From Paenibacillus odorifer (lineage in GTDB: Bacteria > Bacillota > Bacilli > Paenibacillales > Paenibacillaceae), in the NCBI RefSeq assembly GCF_000758725.1, contig NZ_CP009428.1, positions 3,658,001-3,722,000 on the forward strand: DNA of 64,000 bases. Direction: 5' to 3'. A program made the translations under genes and the position numbers. Position 1 is the first letter of the stretch. The number at the start of each line of letters is the position of its first letter. Below, in pieces: positions 17,974 through 26,467 of the stretch. The notes under the pieces are model-generated. The model worked only from the letters and a program-made list of their open reading frames with translations, ran no database searches and was not told the DNA's origin.

Positions 17974-18981
17974 TTATTTCACAAGACTTTTTAGCACATC
18001 GTCAATGATTTTGCTGCCAGCGTTCGCACCACTGTAAAGCCAGCTGCTTGTTGAGCTCATTTCATGCACATTTCCAGCTTTCACAGCTGGGATGCCCTTC
18101 CAAATTGCACTATCTAAGATCTCCGAACCCTCAGTCTTATCACTATTTACAAGGAAAATATGATCTGCAGTCAGCTCAGAAAGCTTCTCTAGCGAGATTG
18201 GATTCCAAGTTGCTCTTGTTCCTACTGGGATCTCTGTTACTAAGTTAGGAAGCTTTACGCCAAGGTCTGTATATAATACAGCACCACTGCTGCGGGTTTC
18301 GTCTACAATATAGAAGTTTTTTTGCACCAACCATAGAATAGCCGCGGACTCTTGTCCAATAGCTCCTGCAAGCTGTTCTTTCGCAGCCGCTGCTTTAACA
18401 TCATAATCTTTAATGGCTTTTTCTGCTTCAGAGGTTTTGTTCAAAATCTCACCAATCTTGAGCAAAGATTTGCGCCAATCTTGATTTAGTTCATCCCCAA
18501 TTACATAAGTGGGTGCAATCTTATTCAACTGATCGTAAATCCCGTTCTGAACAGAAGACTCCGATGGGATGATAATAAGATCCGGAGCAAAGCTGGTTAC
18601 AGCCTCTAACGGAAGATCGTAACTAATTGTAGGAACATCCTTCAATTCAGTGGCCAGATAATCCTGAACGCCATTTGTAACTGACCATTGAGCTACTGGA
18701 GTCACACCCAGAGTTACCAATGAGTCTTCCAAATATGAACCCAGGACGCGCTGTGGATTAGCCGGAATCGTTACTTCATGGCCCATTGCATCTGTTAATG
18801 TCTTAGGAGCAGCAGGTGCCTCTGTAGATTCTGCTGTAGGAGCTGTTGTAGGCGCTGTTCCTGCATTTGATGAACTTTCAGCATTATTATTACCACAAGC
18901 GGAAAGTAATAGCGTCATCACTATTAGTCCGCTCATTGTCACTTTCATGCTTCCTGATCTTTTTCTGTTAAGCCAAAACAT
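17974..18981 (-). CDS. Iron-siderophore-binding lipoprotein (FhuD/FepB class)
   Basis: 335 residues. The signal peptide ends in LLLSACGNNN (lipobox), followed by a long Ala/Thr/Pro-rich linker (to about residue 58) and a class III binding fold: TDAMGHEVTIPANPQRVLGSY, SFAPDLIIIPSE, and a long connecting helix. It captures the ferric siderophore (hydroxamate or similar; not resolvable) for the downstream permeases. A Fur box lies 69 bp upstream and a terminator follows, so it can be expressed at a higher level than the channel. Confidence 0.93.
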   Translation of the reverse strand: MFWLNRKRSGSMKVTMSGLIVMTLLLSACGNNNAESSSNAGTAPTTAPTAESTEAPAAPKTLTDAMGHEVTIPANPQRVLGSYLEDSLVTLGVTPVAQWSVTNGVQDYLATELKDVPTISYDLPLEAVTSFAPDLIIIPSESSVQNGIYDQLNKIAPTYVIGDELNQDWRKSLLKIGEILNKTSEAEKAIKDYDVKAAAAKEQLAGAIGQESAAILWLVQKNFYIVDETRSSGAVLYTDLGVKLPNLVTEIPVGTRATWNPISLEKLSELTADHIFLVNSDKTEGSEILDSAIWKGIPAVKAGNVHEMSSTSSWLYSGANAGSKIIDDVLKSLVK

Positions 18982-19049
18982 TAAAAACCCTCCTATATGT
19001 AACTGCTTTGATATTCAAAGGTGACCTTTACCTCTGCTTCACTTTTAAA

Positions 19050-19064
19050 TGATATTGATTCTCA
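19050..19064 (-). promoter_or_regulatory. Fur box upstream of the siderophore-binding protein
   Basis: Plus-strand TGATATTGATTCTCA is a 7-1-7 match to the Bacillus Fur core (TGATAATNATTATCA) with three deviations, 69 bp before the start codon. Confidence 0.72.
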
Positions 19065-19126
19065 TTCTCTGTGTCAACATATAAATTTCAAATTCTGTGG
19101 ATTTGCAACAATTTCCTTCATATAAA

Positions 19127-19168
19127 ATACAAAAGAGGTTATATTCCGAACGTTCCGGATATAACCTC
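19127..19168 (-). terminator. Terminator of kimA
   Basis: Minus-strand hairpin GAGGTTATATCCG / CGGAATATAACCTC (one bulge) followed by TTTTGTATTTTA, 17 nt past the stop. Confidence 0.85.
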
Positions 19169-19184
19169 ATCTTTAATCTTCTAC

Positions 19185-21002
19185 TTATTTATTTAAATGA
19201 TAAGGGACAGTCGCTACTACAACGTCCTTTTGATTCATTAGATACGAGCGGATTAAAAAGCTGGTCTGATTATGAAGCACGGCTTGCCACCAATGTTTGG
19301 TAATAAACTGTGGAATCAGAATCGTGATGTGATCCGTCGCAGCTGTCTTCCACTCAACCGTATCGATAAACTTCACTAACGGACGAATGATACTACGATA
19401 TCTGGAGCGAAGTACAATCAGGCGTACGCCTGGATTCCATTCCTCCCACCGTTGCTCCATCTTATGAATGTCTTCTTCATCAAAGCCTACATACACAGCA
19501 ACAACATTATCTGTTAGAGACTTCGCATAGCTGATGGAATGTAATACAGCACGTGTAACCCCTGCAACAGGAACAACTACAGTACTTCCTTTAATTATAG
19601 GTTTATCAGTAGCCGGACATATACGCAGTTGATCCGCAGTGTTCAAATAGTGCTTATGAATACGGTGGAACACGAACATTACAGCAGGTAAGAAAATGAA
19701 TGCCATCCATACGCTTGAGAATTTAGTAATAATAAATATAAGCGTAATCGTCAATGTAGTCAGCATACCGATGGTATTTACAACAAATCTTTTCACCCAT
19801 CCAGCAGGTCTTGTTTTGATCCAATGCACCATCATCCCCAGTTGGGATAAGGTAAAAGGAATGAACACGCCTACCGCATAAAGTGGAATCAAACCTTCCG
19901 TATTCCCATGGAATGCAGCCACAAGTATGATAGACATAACTCCTAGAAAAATAATGCCGTTTGAGAAGCCCAGGCGGTCACCACGGACCATAAATGCGTG
20001 TGGCAGATATTTATCTTTTGCAAACATAAAGGCAAGCAGCGGAAACGCTGAATATGCTGTATTAGCTGCCAAGAACAAAATCACTGCTGTAATCCCTTGA
20101 ATGAAAAAGTACAATCCGCCACGGCCAAAGGTCGATTCAGCGATCTGAGAGACAACCGTAGCCTTTTCATCTGGCACAATACCATACCAATACGCCAGCA
20201 CAGTGATTCCGGTAAACATAAAGCCAAGGATAAGTCCCATGATCATTAGCGTCTTGGCTGCATTCTTCTCAGCCGGTGCTTTAAAGTTTGGGATCGCATT
20301 AGATACGGCCTCAACCCCCGTTAGGGCTGAACAACCAGAGCTAAACGCTTTTAATAGTAGAAACAAACTTACATTAGATACGGCGCTGCCTATTTCAGGA
20401 ACATTCGCATGCGCGCCACCCATTGCATATTTAACGATACCGGAGATAATCAGAACAACAATCGAAACCACAAACAAATACACTGGAATTGCGATGAACG
20501 AAGCCGATTCAGTCACTCCGCGAAGATTAATGATTGTTAATAGAACGATAACAGATACAGCGATGAGAACAGTATGATTATGAAGACTTGGAAAAGCCGA
20601 TGTGATCGCATCCGTCCCTGCCGAGGCACTAACCGCTACGGTAAGAATGTAATCCACCAATAATGAACCCCCAGCGAGCAGCCCTGTCGGAATACCAAGA
20701 TTGCTCTTGGCTACGATATAAGCTCCGCCTCCTTGCGGATAAGCAAAAATCGTCTGCCGATAGGATAAAATCAGGATGGCCAGCAGGCCCAATACGGCTA
20801 ATGCAATTGGCAGGGAATACCAGATGGCAGTAAACCCGGCAGCCACCAGTACAATCAGTATTTGTTCCGTTCCGTAGGCTACAGACGAGAGCGCATCAGA
20901 AGACAGGACAGCCAGTGCTTTAACCTTGGATAACTTTTCATGATCGAGTTCATTCGACTTCATCGGACGTCCGATCAATAGTCGTTTTACCTTGCTTACC
21001 AT
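19185..21002 (-). CDS. kimA: KimA-type potassium importer (YdaO family, APC superfamily)
   Basis: 605 residues, almost the same length as B. subtilis KimA (YdaO). The N-terminus (VKRLLIGRPMKS, then VKALAVLSSDALSSVAYGTEQIL) is the family hallmark. About 12 membrane helices are followed from about residue 450 by a cytosolic domain that, in KimA, participates in c-di-AMP inhibition. It imports K+ with protons. A c-di-AMP riboswitch and attenuator in the leader give a second level of control by the same messenger. Confidence 0.93.
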   Translation of the reverse strand: MVSKVKRLLIGRPMKSNELDHEKLSKVKALAVLSSDALSSVAYGTEQILIVLVAAGFTAIWYSLPIALAVLGLLAILILSYRQTIFAYPQGGGAYIVAKSNLGIPTGLLAGGSLLVDYILTVAVSASAGTDAITSAFPSLHNHTVLIAVSVIVLLTIINLRGVTESASFIAIPVYLFVVSIVVLIISGIVKYAMGGAHANVPEIGSAVSNVSLFLLLKAFSSGCSALTGVEAVSNAIPNFKAPAEKNAAKTLMIMGLILGFMFTGITVLAYWYGIVPDEKATVVSQIAESTFGRGGLYFFIQGITAVILFLAANTAYSAFPLLAFMFAKDKYLPHAFMVRGDRLGFSNGIIFLGVMSIILVAAFHGNTEGLIPLYAVGVFIPFTLSQLGMMVHWIKTRPAGWVKRFVVNTIGMLTTLTITLIFIITKFSSVWMAFIFLPAVMFVFHRIHKHYLNTADQLRICPATDKPIIKGSTVVVPVAGVTRAVLHSISYAKSLTDNVVAVYVGFDEEDIHKMEQRWEEWNPGVRLIVLRSRYRSIIRPLVKFIDTVEWKTAATDHITILIPQFITKHWWQAVLHNQTSFLIRSYLMNQKDVVVATVPYHLNK

Positions 21003-21083
21003 GGTGGATACAGTTCCTTTCTTTGGGAGCTGAAACGGAATTTCCGTGCGCTGTTTTCATCGGTGGATTTCATAAATGCAGAC

Positions 21084-21119
21084 ACAAAAATAAGCATACG
21101 GAAATGATCCGCATGCTTA
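21084..21119 (-). terminator. Attenuator (expression platform) of the kimA riboswitch
   Basis: Minus-strand stem AAGCATGCGGA / TCCGTATGCTT with a T run (ATTTTTG), between the aptamer and the kimA start. It is the expected OFF-state terminator when c-di-AMP is bound. Confidence 0.9.
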
Positions 21120-21141
21120 TGCATGGTCATTTTCCCACCTT

Positions 21142-21262
21142 GCTTACGAGGTTAGCTGGCGGATTCGGGCTGTGGTTATAGCCCTACGGTACAGGTCTGT
21201 TCGACCCGGTTCCGATTCACCCCATTGGCATGAATGCCAAGTTTGGTTCCCCCGTTTTTCCT
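21142..21262 (-). ncRNA. c-di-AMP riboswitch (ydaO-yuaA type)
   Basis: The minus strand carries the conserved blocks of this class in order: GGGGGAACCA, TGGGGTGAATC, the GGGTCGAACAGACC hairpin, then CCGAATCCGCCAGCTAACC and CTCGTAAGC. It lies 140 nt upstream of a YdaO/KimA homologue, the same pairing as in Bacillus. Confidence 0.95.
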
Positions 21263-21301
21263 AAGAAAATTCAGCGCATATTCAACTTCTCACAAGGTCT
21301 A

Positions 21302-21330
21302 ATATTAGTCTACAAAGTGCCTACAGTAAA
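21302..21330 (-). promoter_or_regulatory. Candidate sigma-A promoter of the kimA riboswitch transcript
   Basis: Minus-strand TTTACT and TAATAT separated by 17 bp, ending about 40 nt before the aptamer. The -35 match is only partial. Confidence 0.5.
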
Positions 21331-21355
21331 GCGTTGAAAAAAATGAAAAAAGAAT

Positions 21356-21398
21356 GAAAAAACATCCAATAAGCTCAAATATAGCGTCTTATTGGATG
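21356..21398 (-). terminator. Terminator after the BdbD/BdbC pair
   Basis: Minus-strand 11-bp stem CATCCAATAAG with its complement, 14-nt loop, then TTTTTTCATT; about 80 nt past the bdbC stop. Confidence 0.88.
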
Positions 21399-21480
21399 CT
21401 CTCTTTCATTATCTTCAATTATCCCTCTAGCCCGTGATTTTAATACCTTTTCAGCTTTTTTGTAACTTCCAAAGCGAAAA

Positions 21481-21945
21481 CTAAAATCCTAAGCTCTCCT
21501 CTGCATCTACTTCAATCATTTCTTCTTCCTTACGTCCATACCAAAGAAGGAGACTAATTAGAGCAAAAGCGATTAAAGCTAACAAAGGAATCGTAATAAA
21601 TCCGAAGTAGTTCAAGTAATCTTTATTACAAGGAACAACAATTGTACAAGGTAGAACTTTACTTAACGCTGGAATCTTCTGTTCCGCATAATGATAGATT
21701 GAGATACTGCCACCAATCAAACTTAATGGAAGCACATAAGGAATGATGCGCTTATCTCCACGGAAAGTGGCAATTCCCAACAAAAATAACTGCGGATACA
21801 TAAAAATCCGCTGAAACCAGCAAAGCTTACAAGGTTCATATTTCAAGACTTCACTTAAATACAAGCTACCAGCTACAGCAACCAAAGAGACAAACCAGGC
21901 CAGATAGAGGCAGTTACGCTTGCAAAAAGATAGGAATTTTGTCAC
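21481..21945 (-). CDS. Disulfide oxidoreductase, DsbB family (BdbC type)
   Basis: 154 residues with four membrane helices. The first redox pair is in EPCKLCWFQRIFMYPQ (CxLC) and the second in LPCTIVVPCNKDY. This quinone-reducing membrane enzyme reoxidises the DsbA-like partner. Its ATG overlaps the partner stop by 4 bp, so they form a dedicated pair, like BdbC-BdbD in Bacillus, where they serve competence and secreted proteins. Confidence 0.93.
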   Translation of the reverse strand: MTKFLSFCKRNCLYLAWFVSLVAVAGSLYLSEVLKYEPCKLCWFQRIFMYPQLFLLGIATFRGDKRIIPYVLPLSLIGGSISIYHYAEQKIPALSKVLPCTIVVPCNKDYLNYFGFITIPLLALIAFALISLLLWYGRKEEEMIEVDAEESLGF

Positions 21946-22694
21946 TTTGCCTCCACTGCTTTTGCGGCGGTGTTAATTTCAGATGTAATCGCTTCAATAT
22001 CGAAAGGTTCAGCCGTTTTCACCCCATTAATGTAGAGCGAAGGCGTAGTTGTCACGCCTGCGTCAGTTGCCAACTGAATGTCTTTCTTCAGCTCATCTGC
22101 ATAAGTTTTCTCTTGGATGTCTTTACGCAACAGATCGTAATCGATCGCTAATTTCTCTTTTTCAGCAAGGCTTATCAAGAAATCCTCAGTGGCCCATTCG
22201 TCGCTCTCATCCCCTTGCTGCGCATATACAGCATCATAGAACTTCCAGAATTCATCCTTATTCTGATGGTATACAGACAATGCAGCTAGTGAAGCTGTCT
22301 CAGAGTCAGGACCAACGAAAGCCATATTTACAAAGTAAAGAGCTGCTTTTCCCTCGTTGACAAAATCTTGAACAATTTTCGGTTTCATGGAGCCAGCAAA
22401 CTGGGAACAAGCTGGACATTTGAAATCGCCAAATTCAACAAGCTTAACAGGTGCATCCTCATTACCAATCCTAGGTAGCTCACTGTAATTGAATTCTACC
22501 GGTTCTCCTGTAGAGACATTCTTTGCTGCATCTTTCGAAGCTAACATAAACAATCCAACAAAAATGATAACTACTACAGCTATTGAACTAATAACTAAAA
22601 TTCTCGTTTTCTGCTTCTGTTGCTCCTGTTCTACCCGTCGTTTCTCTTGTTTGCTCAACTGGGGAACATTTGGACTTTTTTTAGGTTTACTCAA
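21942..22694 (-). CDS. Thiol-disulfide oxidoreductase, DsbA family (BdbD type)
   Basis: 250 residues: a charged cytoplasmic N-terminus (about 30 residues), one membrane anchor (about 31-52), then an extracytoplasmic thioredoxin fold with helical insert. The active site FKCPACSQF (CPAC) is near residue 95, and the cis-Pro loop is in GVTTTPSLYING. It introduces disulfides into exported proteins and is recycled by the overlapping DsbB-like gene. Confidence 0.93.
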   Translation of the reverse strand: MSKPKKSPNVPQLSKQEKRRVEQEQQKQKTRILVISSIAVVVIIFVGLFMLASKDAAKNVSTGEPVEFNYSELPRIGNEDAPVKLVEFGDFKCPACSQFAGSMKPKIVQDFVNEGKAALYFVNMAFVGPDSETASLAALSVYHQNKDEFWKFYDAVYAQQGDESDEWATEDFLISLAEKEKLAIDYDLLRKDIQEKTYADELKKDIQLATDAGVTTTPSLYINGVKTAEPFDIEAITSEINTAAKAVEAK

Positions 22695-22792
22695 GGAGAA
22701 TTCCTTTCTGTCCTCTAGGGACTAATGTAGTTTTTATCATATACATTTAAAATTATATAATTATTAATCTCTTTTTGGCAAACAGTATAGTC

Positions 22793-22828
22793 AAAAAAAA
22801 CAGCGTGACTCCAAAAGGAGAAACGCTG
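22793..22828 (-). terminator. Terminator after the CNNM/CorC gene
   Basis: Minus-strand stem CAGCGT-CTCC / GGAG-ACGCTG with small internal loops, then eight T; 28 nt past the stop. Confidence 0.88.
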
Positions 22829-22855
22829 CTCTTATTTTAAAAATATATAATTCCA

Positions 22856-24172
22856 TCAAGCTCCAGCTTCTTCATTCAATAACTGTAACCGCAATAGCTT
22901 AATTCGAGAAATTCGCTTATTCTCAGTCTCTTCTACAATAAATAGATGATCATCAAATTCTACGGATTGCCCTTTTTGAGGTGGATTAACCTCCAATTTA
23001 GAATACAGCCAGCCGCCTATCGTATCGTAATCCTCAGTCTCCATATGAAGACCCAAAAGATCATTAATCTCTTCAATAAGCATCAAACCGTCAATGGAGT
23101 GTTCATCCTCGCCAAGCTTCTCAACACCGGGACGTTCCTCATCAAATTCATCCTGAATTTCTCCAACAATTTCCTCCATGATATCTTCCAATGTCACCAT
23201 TCCTGAAGTTCCACCATATTCATCGATCAATATGGCGATTTGTGTCTTCGCACGCTGCATAACTTTCAGCAAAGCGCTAATCTGAATGGATTCCGGCACG
23301 GTTAATATTGGACGAATTAATTTCTGATAACTTTGCGGGCGATCCTTAATTAAGTCCTTTATATGGATGAAGCCTAAAATATGATCCTTATCACCATCAC
23401 AGACGGGATAACGTGTCCTCATGCCATCATAGGCAATCTCAAGGTTCTCCTCAGCAGAAACATGATTATTCAGACAGATCATCTCTGTCCGCGGAATCAT
23501 GATCTCCCGAGCCATGGTATCCACAAATTCAAAAATATTGTCAACCAAAGCCATTTCAGTATTATCGATAAAGCCGCTTTTGTTACTTTCCTGCATGATA
23601 ATACGAATTTCTTCTTCCGTATGCGCCGTTCCCAGCTCTGAAGCCGGGGCTAATCGGAAAATTTGCAGTAAACCACGCGCCAGCCCATTAACGATCCATA
23701 TCACTGGATACATGATTTTGTAAAATACATTCATCGGTCCTGCTGTTAGTAAAAGGACAGATTCAGCCTTGTTAACAGCAATGGTCTTAGGTGCAAGCTC
23801 ACCTAATACGATATGCAAGATAGTAATGAACATAAGAGCAATAACCAAAGATACAACATTAACAGCAGTTTCTCCTAAACCTATGCTTCCTAATAAAGGT
23901 CCTATAAGATTAGCTATAGCTGGTTGACCCAGCCACCCTAATGCAAGTGAAGCCAATGTAATGCCGAGCTGACAGGCTGAGAGATAGCCATCCAGGTTGC
24001 TGACAATGCTTTTTGCATTAAAAGCTTTTTTACTACCTTCTTCAATCAGGGTATCAATTCTACCACTTCGCACTTTCACCATTGCATATTCGACTGAAAC
24101 AAAAAATCCATTTAACAATACCAACAAAATAATAAGACCAACATGTAATATACCGGGTAAAGGGTCGCTCAA
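22856..24172 (-). CDS. CNNM/CorC-family membrane protein (hemolysin C-like, CBS domains)
   Basis: 438 residues: DUF21/CNNM membrane domain with about four helices (residues 1-190; LLNGFFVSVEYAMVKVRSGRI), a CBS pair (about 205-335; REIMIPRTEMICL, IAILIDEYGGTSGMVTLEDI) and a C-terminal CorC_HlyC domain (about 350-430). Proteins of this family export or sense Mg2+ or related cations; the old hemolysin name is not functional evidence. The start is TTG at 24172 with AGGAG six bases upstream. Confidence 0.9.
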   Translation of the reverse strand: MSDPLPGILHVGLIILLVLLNGFFVSVEYAMVKVRSGRIDTLIEEGSKKAFNAKSIVSNLDGYLSACQLGITLASLALGWLGQPAIANLIGPLLGSIGLGETAVNVVSLVIALMFITILHIVLGELAPKTIAVNKAESVLLLTAGPMNVFYKIMYPVIWIVNGLARGLLQIFRLAPASELGTAHTEEEIRIIMQESNKSGFIDNTEMALVDNIFEFVDTMAREIMIPRTEMICLNNHVSAEENLEIAYDGMRTRYPVCDGDKDHILGFIHIKDLIKDRPQSYQKLIRPILTVPESIQISALLKVMQRAKTQIAILIDEYGGTSGMVTLEDIMEEIVGEIQDEFDEERPGVEKLGEDEHSIDGLMLIEEINDLLGLHMETEDYDTIGGWLYSKLEVNPPQKGQSVEFDDHLFIVEETENKRISRIKLLRLQLLNEEAGA

Positions 24173-24486
24173 TTTATACTCCTATCCACCATTTTCCGTA
24201 CATGGATGGATAGGCCCACCTCCTTCGTTTTTTCAGAGTATTGGCAAAATGCTCGCCGTTTGTTCCTTTCAGTATCAATTTCCCAATGGTTTCATCTCCA
24301 GTCTAGAATCACGTTTTTGAATATATACTTTATTATATTAATATATTGGGGCAAACCGCAAGCATGCGTGTCCTTTCGAAAAAAAATGGGCAGTGATTAT
24401 CAAGATTATTCCATAAATTAATCACAAATAAAAAGAACTCCTAACCGTTTGGCGTTGGAGTTCTTCTCATCGAAGATGGATTACAT
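24173..24486. other. Intergenic region between the CNNM/CorC gene and gerQ
   Basis: About 310 bp. The gerQ terminator occupies 24430-24465 (stem AGAACTCC with GGAGTTCT, loop GTTT, T run on the minus strand). The rest should hold the promoter of the CNNM/CorC gene; I see no gene in it. Confidence 0.6.
24430..24465 (-). terminator. Terminator of the cwlJ-gerQ unit
   Basis: Minus-strand hairpin AGAACTCCAACGCC / GGTTAGGAGTTCT with a 4-nt loop, then TTTTTATTT. Confidence 0.85.
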
Positions 24487-24951
24487 TTAGCGACAATTTC
24501 TCATCGTTGGAGGATTGCCAATTACACCTGGGTATTGATAAGTAAGGGGCTCATCGAAGGTAGCATAATCAAAATAAATCATAAGTAAGACGGTGCGTTG
24601 GCCAGTCGCAGGGTCACTGATAATAATGTGGTCACGGCCTGCCGCTTCCAGCACACCCTTGTAAACTTTGGCATTCCAGTCTTTGTTGTTCTCATAAGTA
24701 AAATAAAACGTACCTACTTTTCCTAAATTCAGGCGGAAAATATTTTCGATGTAGGATTGTTCGAACGTTTGTGGTGGATTCTGAACTACTACTCCCCCTG
24801 GCGTCATTGGACTGCCACTGCTTACTTGAGGTGGCATGCTGCCCATGCCTTGCATTCCTGATGACATCGGCATTCCGGAAGACATTGGCATACCTGAAGA
24901 AGAGACACTACCGATGGTATAAGTTACGGGGCGGTAAGGTTGAACGATCAT
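24487..24951 (-). CDS. gerQ: Spore coat protein GerQ
   Basis: 154 residues. The C-terminal half is the GerQ domain: ESYIENIFRLNLGKVGTFYF and AAGRDHIIISDPATGQRTVLL match the Bacillus protein closely. The N-terminal 60 residues are a low-complexity Gly/Met/Ser/Pro stretch with repeated SSGMPM units. GerQ sits in the spore coat, is crosslinked by transglutaminase and is needed for CwlJ function. It follows cwlJ on the same strand after about 120 bp, the same gene pair as in B. subtilis. Confidence 0.94.
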   Translation of the reverse strand: MIVQPYRPVTYTIGSVSSSGMPMSSGMPMSSGMQGMGSMPPQVSSGSPMTPGGVVVQNPPQTFEQSYIENIFRLNLGKVGTFYFTYENNKDWNAKVYKGVLEAAGRDHIIISDPATGQRTVLLMIYFDYATFDEPLTYQYPGVIGNPPTMRNCR

Positions 24952-25072
24952 TTAATGAAACCTCCTAAATGTTTATCGGAGCATAAACTCCTTTGGACAC
25001 AATTGAAATCACTCTTACTTTCTGTGAGAATTACTCATTTTATTGAGTAATTCTCTTTGCACAGTTACCATT

Positions 25073-25504
25073 CTAATTGCCGATAAATACAGTCGGGCAA
25101 TCTTCTCCGGTCGGAGTAAAGAAGCAATGGGCTTTGAAGCGGCCTGTGTTTTGTTGGTTATACCAGGTTGCAGGACAATCACCTGCGGGTCTGAAGAACC
25201 ACAAAGCATTGGTAGCTGGCCAGGTTCTTTCACCTGCAATTACACGTTTGGCTAGACGGATATCTGCTTCTCTGGCTCGCTGATAGAAGTATCCCTTCTG
25301 CGGCGCTTCGAAACCTCCTGGACTTTGATAGACCATGTCATTCACATTCCGAATGTTATTAAAGTCCAAGCAATTGCCAAGAATCCGGTTGACGCCAACA
25401 TTGCCGACCATGAGCATACCGAGTTCTCCATCTTCCTCAGCTTCCGCTCTCATCAACCGCGCCAGCACCTTCACATCTTCCGAGTTCGTTTTGATGACGG
25501 CCAC
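25073..25504 (-). CDS. cwlJ: Spore cortex-lytic enzyme CwlJ (cell wall hydrolase)
   Basis: 143 residues, a hydrolase_2 (SleB/CwlJ) domain with no signal peptide, as in CwlJ, which is deposited in the coat from the mother cell. The catalytic-type Glu is in RLMRAEAEEDGELGMLMVGNVGVNR near residue 21, followed by RVIAGERTWPATNALWFF. It hydrolyses muramic-lactam-containing cortex during germination and is triggered by Ca-dipicolinate. The start codon is GTG, preceded by AAGGAGGAGA. gerQ follows, and CwlJ needs GerQ for assembly. Confidence 0.95.
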   Translation of the reverse strand: MAVIKTNSEDVKVLARLMRAEAEEDGELGMLMVGNVGVNRILGNCLDFNNIRNVNDMVYQSPGGFEAPQKGYFYQRAREADIRLAKRVIAGERTWPATNALWFFRPAGDCPATWYNQQNTGRFKAHCFFTPTGEDCPTVFIGN

Positions 25505-25679
25505 GCTGTCTCCTCCTTGGGGTCACTTCTTGTAGCAACCTCGTTCTTAACTGCATGCTGTATAGTATGTGCATTCGCCTAAGAGGTGACAGTTCCCGCC
25601 TATTTTTTAGAGTAGGGATTTTTCCTTTTAACCACTCAGCAAATCCCCTTTATCTACACTCTAAGCTGCGTTTGCCCAA

Positions 25680-26060
25680 TTACATTCGCGTTACAGCGTA
25701 AGAGTCGGGGGCAGCTGCGGTGTTAGCGACAATGTCAGCGTCAGCATCGATGTCCTCGTTAACGACAGCGTTAGCGTCTGAGTCGGGGGGCGGTGTCGGT
25801 GTTAGCGACAATGTCAGCAGCGTTAGCATCGATGTCCTCGTTAACGACAGCGTTAGCGTCTGAGTCGATGTTGGTGGCAGCATCAGGGTCGGCGTCGGTG
25901 TTAGCGCGTCAGTACAGCATCAGAGTCGGCGTCGGTTTTAGCGTCGAATCGGTGCTGGAATCGTTGTCGGTGTTAGCCACAATGTACACGTCAGCGTCGA
26001 TGTCCTTGTTAGCAACAGCAATAGCTTCAACGTCAGCAACAGCATCCACGTCAACGTCCG
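25680..26060. repeat. Degenerate repeat of GTTAGCGTC-like units, possible decayed repeat-protein gene
   Basis: A low-complexity stretch built from GTTAGCGAC/GTCAGCGTC-type 9-mers. Two larger copies, starting at 25722 and 25801 (64 and 67 bp), are nearly identical and differ by a 3-nt insertion. On the minus strand the units read Asp-Ala-Asp-Ala/Asn; on the plus strand Val-Ser-Asp. Every frame is soon interrupted by stops or shifts, so no intact gene can be supported. The origin is probably an acidic or Ser/Asp repeat protein that has decayed. It lies upstream of cwlJ. Confidence 0.6.
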
Positions 26061-26250
26061 CTCAGAAGGCGCTATCGGACACAGCTGACCTTATTCGCGA
26101 TATTAATCCACTTTTGGGATTCTATCGGACCCCAAAGCCCCTATTGGCCCGCAAAGCACCGATTATAAGCATCTTTCTAATGAATAGCTGCATTGGAGTC
26201 CGAAACTAGGCTCAAAAGGCTGTGAAATTACAAATAACGTCATCTGGGTC
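26061..26250. repeat. Interspersed intergenic repeat, copy A
   Basis: Contains several CTATCGGAC-like units, two of them in tandem (18-nt period at about 26131-26166), then a block beginning AATAGCTGCATTGGAGTCCG at 26184 that matches, at roughly three positions in four over about 60 bp, a block at 35848-35912. No coding function is visible. Confidence 0.6.
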
Positions 26251-26302
26251 CGTAAGGTAAGAGGGTAATGAATATCTGACACTTAATAGATGATCGCACC
26301 TA

Positions 26303-26396
26303 CAGTGAGCTTTGAGAGCTATAGTATCAGTGAGCTTTGAGCGCTACGGGATCAGTGGGCTTTGAGAGCTACAGGATCAGTGGGCTTGAATGGTAC
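26303..26396. repeat. 25-bp tandem repeat, 3.8 copies
   Basis: Units at 26303, 26328, 26353 and a partial one at 26378 share CAGTGRGCTTTGAGMGCTAY followed by five more variable bases. The period is exactly 25 bp and no spacers separate the units, so it is not a CRISPR array. Confidence 0.9.
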
Positions 26397-26408
26397 ATAA
26401 CCAAAACG

Positions 26409-26449
26409 CAAAGCAGCGCTCCTCCATTAGCATGGGGATCGCTGCTTTG
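26409..26449. terminator. Inverted repeat after the DUF2500 gene
   Basis: 10-bp stem CAAAGCAGCG/CGCTGCTTTG with a long loop. On the minus strand it follows the DUF2500 stop and is trailed by CGTTTTGG; on the plus strand by ATTTTATAT. Confidence 0.65.
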
Positions 26450-26467
26450 ATTTTATATAACAAATGA

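Noticed and set aside
25505..25580. Sigma-E promoter of cwlJ (CATACTAT on the minus strand)
   Set aside because: The -10 resembles the consensus but no ATATT-like -35 lies at 14-16 bp.
25793..26209. 138-codon plus-strand frame rich in Ser, Ala and Thr
   Set aside because: It is produced by the low-complexity repeat and runs through the unrelated repeat element; there is no ribosome site.
26303..26396. CRISPR array
   Set aside because: The 25-bp units are directly adjacent with no unique spacers, and no cas genes are present.
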